Assembly (NCBI GenBank): GCA_035623985.1
Contig: DASPSJ010000052.1
Coordinates: 1-64,000 of the forward strand
DNA from: DAHUYF01 sp035623985
GTDB lineage: Bacteria > Pseudomonadota > Alphaproteobacteria > ATCC43930 > CGMCC-115725
Length of the DNA: 64,000 bases
Direction: 5' to 3'
A program made the translations under genes and the position numbers. Of this stretch, positions 61,327 through 64,000 are shown one piece after another; position 1 is the stretch's first letter, and each line of letters starts with the position of its first letter. The notes beneath the pieces were generated by a model, which was not told the DNA's origin, made no database searches, and was given only the letters and a program-made list of their open reading frames with translations.

Positions 61327-61947
61327 ATGCTGGGTATCCTGTTGCCGGCCTTGCGGGCCTCGCTGGTCACATGCGTACTGTGCGGCATCGCCTATCCCTT
61401 GGCGGTGACCGGGCTCGGACAATGGCTGCTGCCGTTCGAGGCGAACGGCAGCCTGGAGAAAGCGCCGGACGGCACGATCCTCGGCTCGCGTCTCATCGGC
61501 CAGGAATGGGCGGGGCCGGAGTGGTTTCACGGCCGTCCCTCGGCGACCACGGACACCGACCCGAACGACCCGACGAAGACCATCGCGTCACCCTACAACG
61601 CCGCCGGCTCCACCGGGTCGAATCTCGGCCCGACCAGCAGGCAGCTCGTCGAGCGGCTGTCGGCGGATCGCGCGGCGCTCGAAGAAGCGCAGCCGGAACT
61701 CGCCGGCAGGTCTCTGCCCGCCGACATGCTGACGGCATCGGGCTCGGGCCTGGACCCGGACATCAGCCCCGCCGACGCCGCGCTCCAAACCCCTCGCGTG
61801 GCGCAGGCGCGCGGCGTTCCCATCGCGGCGATCGACGCGCTGGTGGCGCAGCACATCACGCCGCGCAGCCTCGGGCTTTTCGGCGAGCCGAGGGTCAATG
61901 TGCTGGCGCTCAATCTGGCGCTGCAGGCCGCAGTCCCAAAACGCTGA
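61327..61947 (+). CDS. kdpC: K+-transporting ATPase subunit KdpC
   Basis: The 206-residue protein has one N-terminal membrane helix (LPALRASLVTCVLCGIAYPL) and a periplasmic domain with the family landmarks SRLIGQEWAGPEWFHGRPSA, PYNAAGSTGSNLGPTS and DISPADAALQTPRVAQARG. It completes the KdpFABC complex. It is 12 bases after kdpB. No kdpD/kdpE sensor pair follows, unlike the usual kdpFABCDE order. Confidence 0.97.
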   Translation: MLGILLPALRASLVTCVLCGIAYPLAVTGLGQWLLPFEANGSLEKAPDGTILGSRLIGQEWAGPEWFHGRPSATTDTDPNDPTKTIASPYNAAGSTGSNLGPTSRQLVERLSADRAALEEAQPELAGRSLPADMLTASGSGLDPDISPADAALQTPRVAQARGVPIAAIDALVAQHITPRSLGLFGEPRVNVLALNLALQAAVPKR

Positions 61948-62014
61948 CCCGCGCCGGCGCGACGCCGGCCCCGGGGCTTGCTAGACTGCGAGCGCGCGTC
62001 CGAGGGAGGAAACC

Positions 62015-62866
62015 ATGGCGATCACGCTCGCCGCCGATGTGCGCTACGACGTCGCGATCGAAGACGTCGCCTATCAGCACCAGGAGGGCCGCGCGCTTTT
62101 GGCGCGGCTCTACCGGCCGAGCGGCGCCGGGCCGTTCCCGGCGGCGCTGCAGCTCCATGGCGGCGCCTGGGTCAACAAGGACCGCACCGACAACGACTAC
62201 ATCGCCAAGGCGCTGGCCCAAAGCGGCGTGCTGGTCGCCGCCATCGATTTCCGCCTGCCGCCGCAAGCGCCTTATCCCGCCGCGCTCGCCGACATCAACC
62301 TGGCGACGCGCTGGCTCAAGGCGCGCGTCCGCCACTACGGCGGCCGGCCCGACCGGGTCGGCATCTTCGGCACTTCGAGCGGCGGGCATCTGGCGCTGTT
62401 GACGGCAATGCGGCCCGAGGATCCCCGCTACCGGGCGCTGGCGCTGGCGGAGGCGCCGGAGGTGGATGCCACGGTGGCGTTCACGATCTCCGGCTGGGGC
62501 GTGCTCGATCCGGTGCTGCGCTATGACCTTGCCAAGCGCGCGGGCAACCGGGATCTGGTCCGCAGTCACGACGCCTTCTGGGGGAGCGAAGCGGCGATGA
62601 GCGACGGCAGCCCGCCGGCGATCCTGGCCCGCGGCGAGCGCGTGCATCTGCCGCCGGCGCTGATCTTCCAGGGCGATGCCGATGAATGGGTCCCGACCGA
62701 GACGGCGCGCGGGCTTGCCGAGGCCTGGCGCCGGGCGGGCGGCGTCGCCGAGCTGGTGCTTTATCCCGGCGCCAAGCACGGCTTCATGACCGGCAAGCCG
62801 GACGCCCCCTATGCCGGCAAGGCCGTCGCCGCGATGCGGGAGTTCATCCGCAAGCACGCGGAATAG
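62015..62866 (+). CDS. Alpha/beta hydrolase, HSL/esterase type
   Basis: The 283-residue protein has the HGG oxyanion motif in ALQLHGGAWVNKDRT, the nucleophile elbow IFGTSSGGHLALLTAM, the acid in FQGDADEWVP and the histidine in GAKHGFMTGKP. This is the hormone-sensitive-lipase-like carboxylesterase layout. A GGGAGGAA site precedes the ATG. It lies 67 bases after kdpC on the same strand but has no obvious link to potassium uptake. The substrate is unknown. Confidence 0.9.
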   Translation: MAITLAADVRYDVAIEDVAYQHQEGRALLARLYRPSGAGPFPAALQLHGGAWVNKDRTDNDYIAKALAQSGVLVAAIDFRLPPQAPYPAALADINLATRWLKARVRHYGGRPDRVGIFGTSSGGHLALLTAMRPEDPRYRALALAEAPEVDATVAFTISGWGVLDPVLRYDLAKRAGNRDLVRSHDAFWGSEAAMSDGSPPAILARGERVHLPPALIFQGDADEWVPTETARGLAEAWRRAGGVAELVLYPGAKHGFMTGKPDAPYAGKAVAAMREFIRKHAE

Positions 62867-62880
62867 GGAGCTGCAAAACT

Positions 62881-63025
62881 GCCGTGCGTCCTTCGAGACG
62901 CGGTCCTGCGGACCGCTCCTCAGGATGAGGCGAGATCGAATCGGGCATCGTCGGTCGGTGCCATTCTCCGTGCTTCCTCATCCTGAGGAGCGGCGCGAAG
63001 CGCCGCGTCTCGAAGGACGCACGGC
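62881..63025. repeat. REPIN-like inverted repeat with hairpins in each arm
   Basis: Two 50-base arms (62881-62930 and 62976-63025) are reverse complements except for one 9-base segment. That segment differs, but each arm keeps its own hairpin: CGGTCC-TGC-GGACCG on the left and CGGCGC-GAA-GCGCCG on the right. Conserved outer parts include GCGTCCTTCGAGACGCG and CTCCTCAGGATGAGG, sequences known as dispersed repeats in Bradyrhizobium relatives. It lies between the converging hydrolase and glutaryl-CoA dehydrogenase genes. Confidence 0.85.
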
Positions 63026-63051
63026 GTGTATGCACCGAGCGATGCCCGAGT

Positions 63052-64000
63052 TCAGAACGCCGCGATCCCGGTCTGGGCGCGGCCGAGGATGAGGGCGTGG
63101 ATGTCGTGCGTGCCTTCATAGGTGTTGACGGTCTCGAGATTCATCACGTGGCGGATGACGTGATACTCGTCGACGATGCCGTTGCCGCCATGCATGTCGC
63201 GCGCCGCGCGCGCGATGTCGAGCGCCTTGCCGCAGGAATTGCGCTTCAGCATCGACACCATCTCGGGGCTCGCGCGATGCGCGTCCATGAGGCGGCCGAG
63301 ACGCAGGCAGGAATGCAGCCCGATGGCGATCTCGGTCTGCATGTCGGCGAGCTTCTTCTGGATGAGCTGGGTTCCGGCGAGCGGCTTGCCGAAGGCGGTG
63401 CGGCTCAAGGTGTAGTCGCGCGCCGCGTGCCAGCAGAACTCGGCGGCGCCGAGCGCCCCCCAGGCGATGCCGTAGCGTGCGTTGTTGAGGCAGGAGAAGG
63501 GGCCTTTGAGGCCGCTCACCCCCGGCAGCAGGTTCTCGGCCGGCACGAAGACGTCGTCCATGACGATCTCGCCCGTGATCGAGGCGCGCAAGGAGAACTT
63601 GCCTTCGATCTTGGGCGTCGAGAGCCCCGTCATGCCGCGCTCGAGGATGAAGCCGCGGATGCCCTCCTCCTCGGTCTTGGCCCAGACCACCATGGTGTCG
63701 GCCACCGGCGAATTCGAGATCCACATCTTGGCGCCCTTGAGGAGGAAGCCGCCATCCACTTTGCGCGCGCGGCTCTTCATGCCGCCGGCGTCCGAGCCGT
63801 GATCGGGCTCGGTCAAGCCGAAGCAGCCGACATGCTCGCCGGTGGCGAGCTTCGGCAGGTATTTCTGGCGCTGCGCCTCGGTGCCGAAGGCGTAGATCGG
63901 ATACATCACCAGCGAGGATTGCACCGACATCGCCGAGCGGTAGCCGCTGTCGACGCGCTCGATCTCGCGGGCGATGAGGCCGTAGCAGACATAGCCCACA
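63052..64000 (-). CDS. gcdH: Glutaryl-CoA dehydrogenase-like acyl-CoA dehydrogenase, 5' end missing
   Basis: The 316 codons present begin GYVCYGLIAREIERVDSGYR, internal to the family (about 80 residues from the true start), so the gene runs off the window. It has SVQSSLVMYPIYAFGTEAQR, GCFGLTEPDHGSDAGGMKSR, GPFSCLNNARYGIAWGALGA and the catalytic glutamate in NTYEGTHDIHALILGRAQTG. The EPDHGSDAGGM and YGIAWG forms are those of glutaryl-CoA dehydrogenase, which makes crotonyl-CoA in lysine/tryptophan breakdown. Confidence 0.93.
   Translation of the reverse strand, partial: VGYVCYGLIAREIERVDSGYRSAMSVQSSLVMYPIYAFGTEAQRQKYLPKLATGEHVGCFGLTEPDHGSDAGGMKSRARKVDGGFLLKGAKMWISNSPVADTMVVWAKTEEEGIRGFILERGMTGLSTPKIEGKFSLRASITGEIVMDDVFVPAENLLPGVSGLKGPFSCLNNARYGIAWGALGAAEFCWHAARDYTLSRTAFGKPLAGTQLIQKKLADMQTEIAIGLHSCLRLGRLMDAHRASPEMVSMLKRNSCGKALDIARAARDMHGGNGIVDEYHVIRHVMNLETVNTYEGTHDIHALILGRAQTGIAAF

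Noticed and set aside
58966..61530. An 854-codon open frame on the minus strand opposite kdpB and kdpC
   Set aside because: It is the antisense shadow of kdpB/kdpC; the composition is Gly/Arg/His rich with no motif.

Overview
This is a 64 kb, GC-rich (roughly two thirds G+C) stretch of an alphaproteobacterial chromosome. The lineage call rests on several things: an LdtR-type MarR regulator, a HemB with an aspartate-type rather than cysteine-type metal site, FNR/FixK-type boxes, a REPIN-like inverted repeat of the kind common in Rhizobiales/Rhodospirillales, and paired MotA/MotB. Most of the window is ordinary metabolic and signalling core. It is interrupted by three AT-richer accessory patches. 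No rRNA, tRNA or CRISPR array was found.

Layout. 0-10.5 kb: a partial unknown gene, Bpt, the flagellar stator MotB/MotA, a reverse-transsulfuration pair (cystathionine gamma-lyase type enzyme plus cystathionine beta-synthase), a lone receiver protein, an ArsR/SRPBCC pair divergent from a second SRPBCC gene across a long inverted repeat, a secreted PEBP protein and a chemoreceptor. 10.6-12.2 kb: an acyl-CoA ligase. 12.2-16.7 kb: a scarred accessory island holding an IS5-type transposase fragment, a cut-off gene remnant, a HigBA toxin-antitoxin pair with two palindromic operators, a DUF4157 (eCIS core) protein with an unknown C-terminal domain, a SEC-C protein and an IS66 remnant. 16.7-23.5 kb: threonine ammonia-lyase, penicillin-acylase-like enzyme, aldehyde dehydrogenase and a 2-hydroxyacid dehydrogenase. 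23.5-25.7 kb: an RHH antitoxin whose ParE-like partner is broken, next to a two-gene unit of an unknown protein and a DHH-family phosphoesterase. 25.9-34.2 kb: CoA-transferase, acetyltransferase, hydrolases, a CHASE2 / secreted protein / M48 lipoprotein operon and an rRNA-type methyltransferase with a non-standard start. 34.5-42.8 kb: a MASE3 hybrid kinase plus receiver, hemB and a phosphoesterase, two 2-oxoglutarate/Fe(II) oxygenase-like genes and a luciferase-like enzyme.

43.0-45.7 kb: a divergent pair of genes, each with a PD-(D/E)XK nuclease signature; this is the best candidate for an undescribed defence module. 45.9-49.0 kb: a valine-catabolic operon (acyl-CoA dehydrogenase, 3-hydroxyisobutyryl-CoA hydrolase, 3-hydroxyisobutyrate dehydrogenase). 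49.2-62 kb: LdtR, an HD-GYP / GGDEF operon for c-di-GMP turnover, a PHA synthase, a CNNM/CorC-type protein and kdpFABC without kdpDE. The window ends with an alpha/beta hydrolase, the REPIN-like repeat and a partial glutaryl-CoA dehydrogenase.

A recurring regulatory theme is oxygen. FNR/FixK-type boxes (TTGAY-N4-RTCAA) lie upstream of the first oxygenase-like gene and the phosphoesterase/hemB genes (40086), phaC (53687) and the kdp operon (57095). This suggests that carbon storage, potassium uptake and possibly haem synthesis are tuned by low oxygen. Coordinates of starts were chosen by Shine-Dalgarno position, operon overlaps and family length. All functional calls rest on reading motifs by eye, with no database search.
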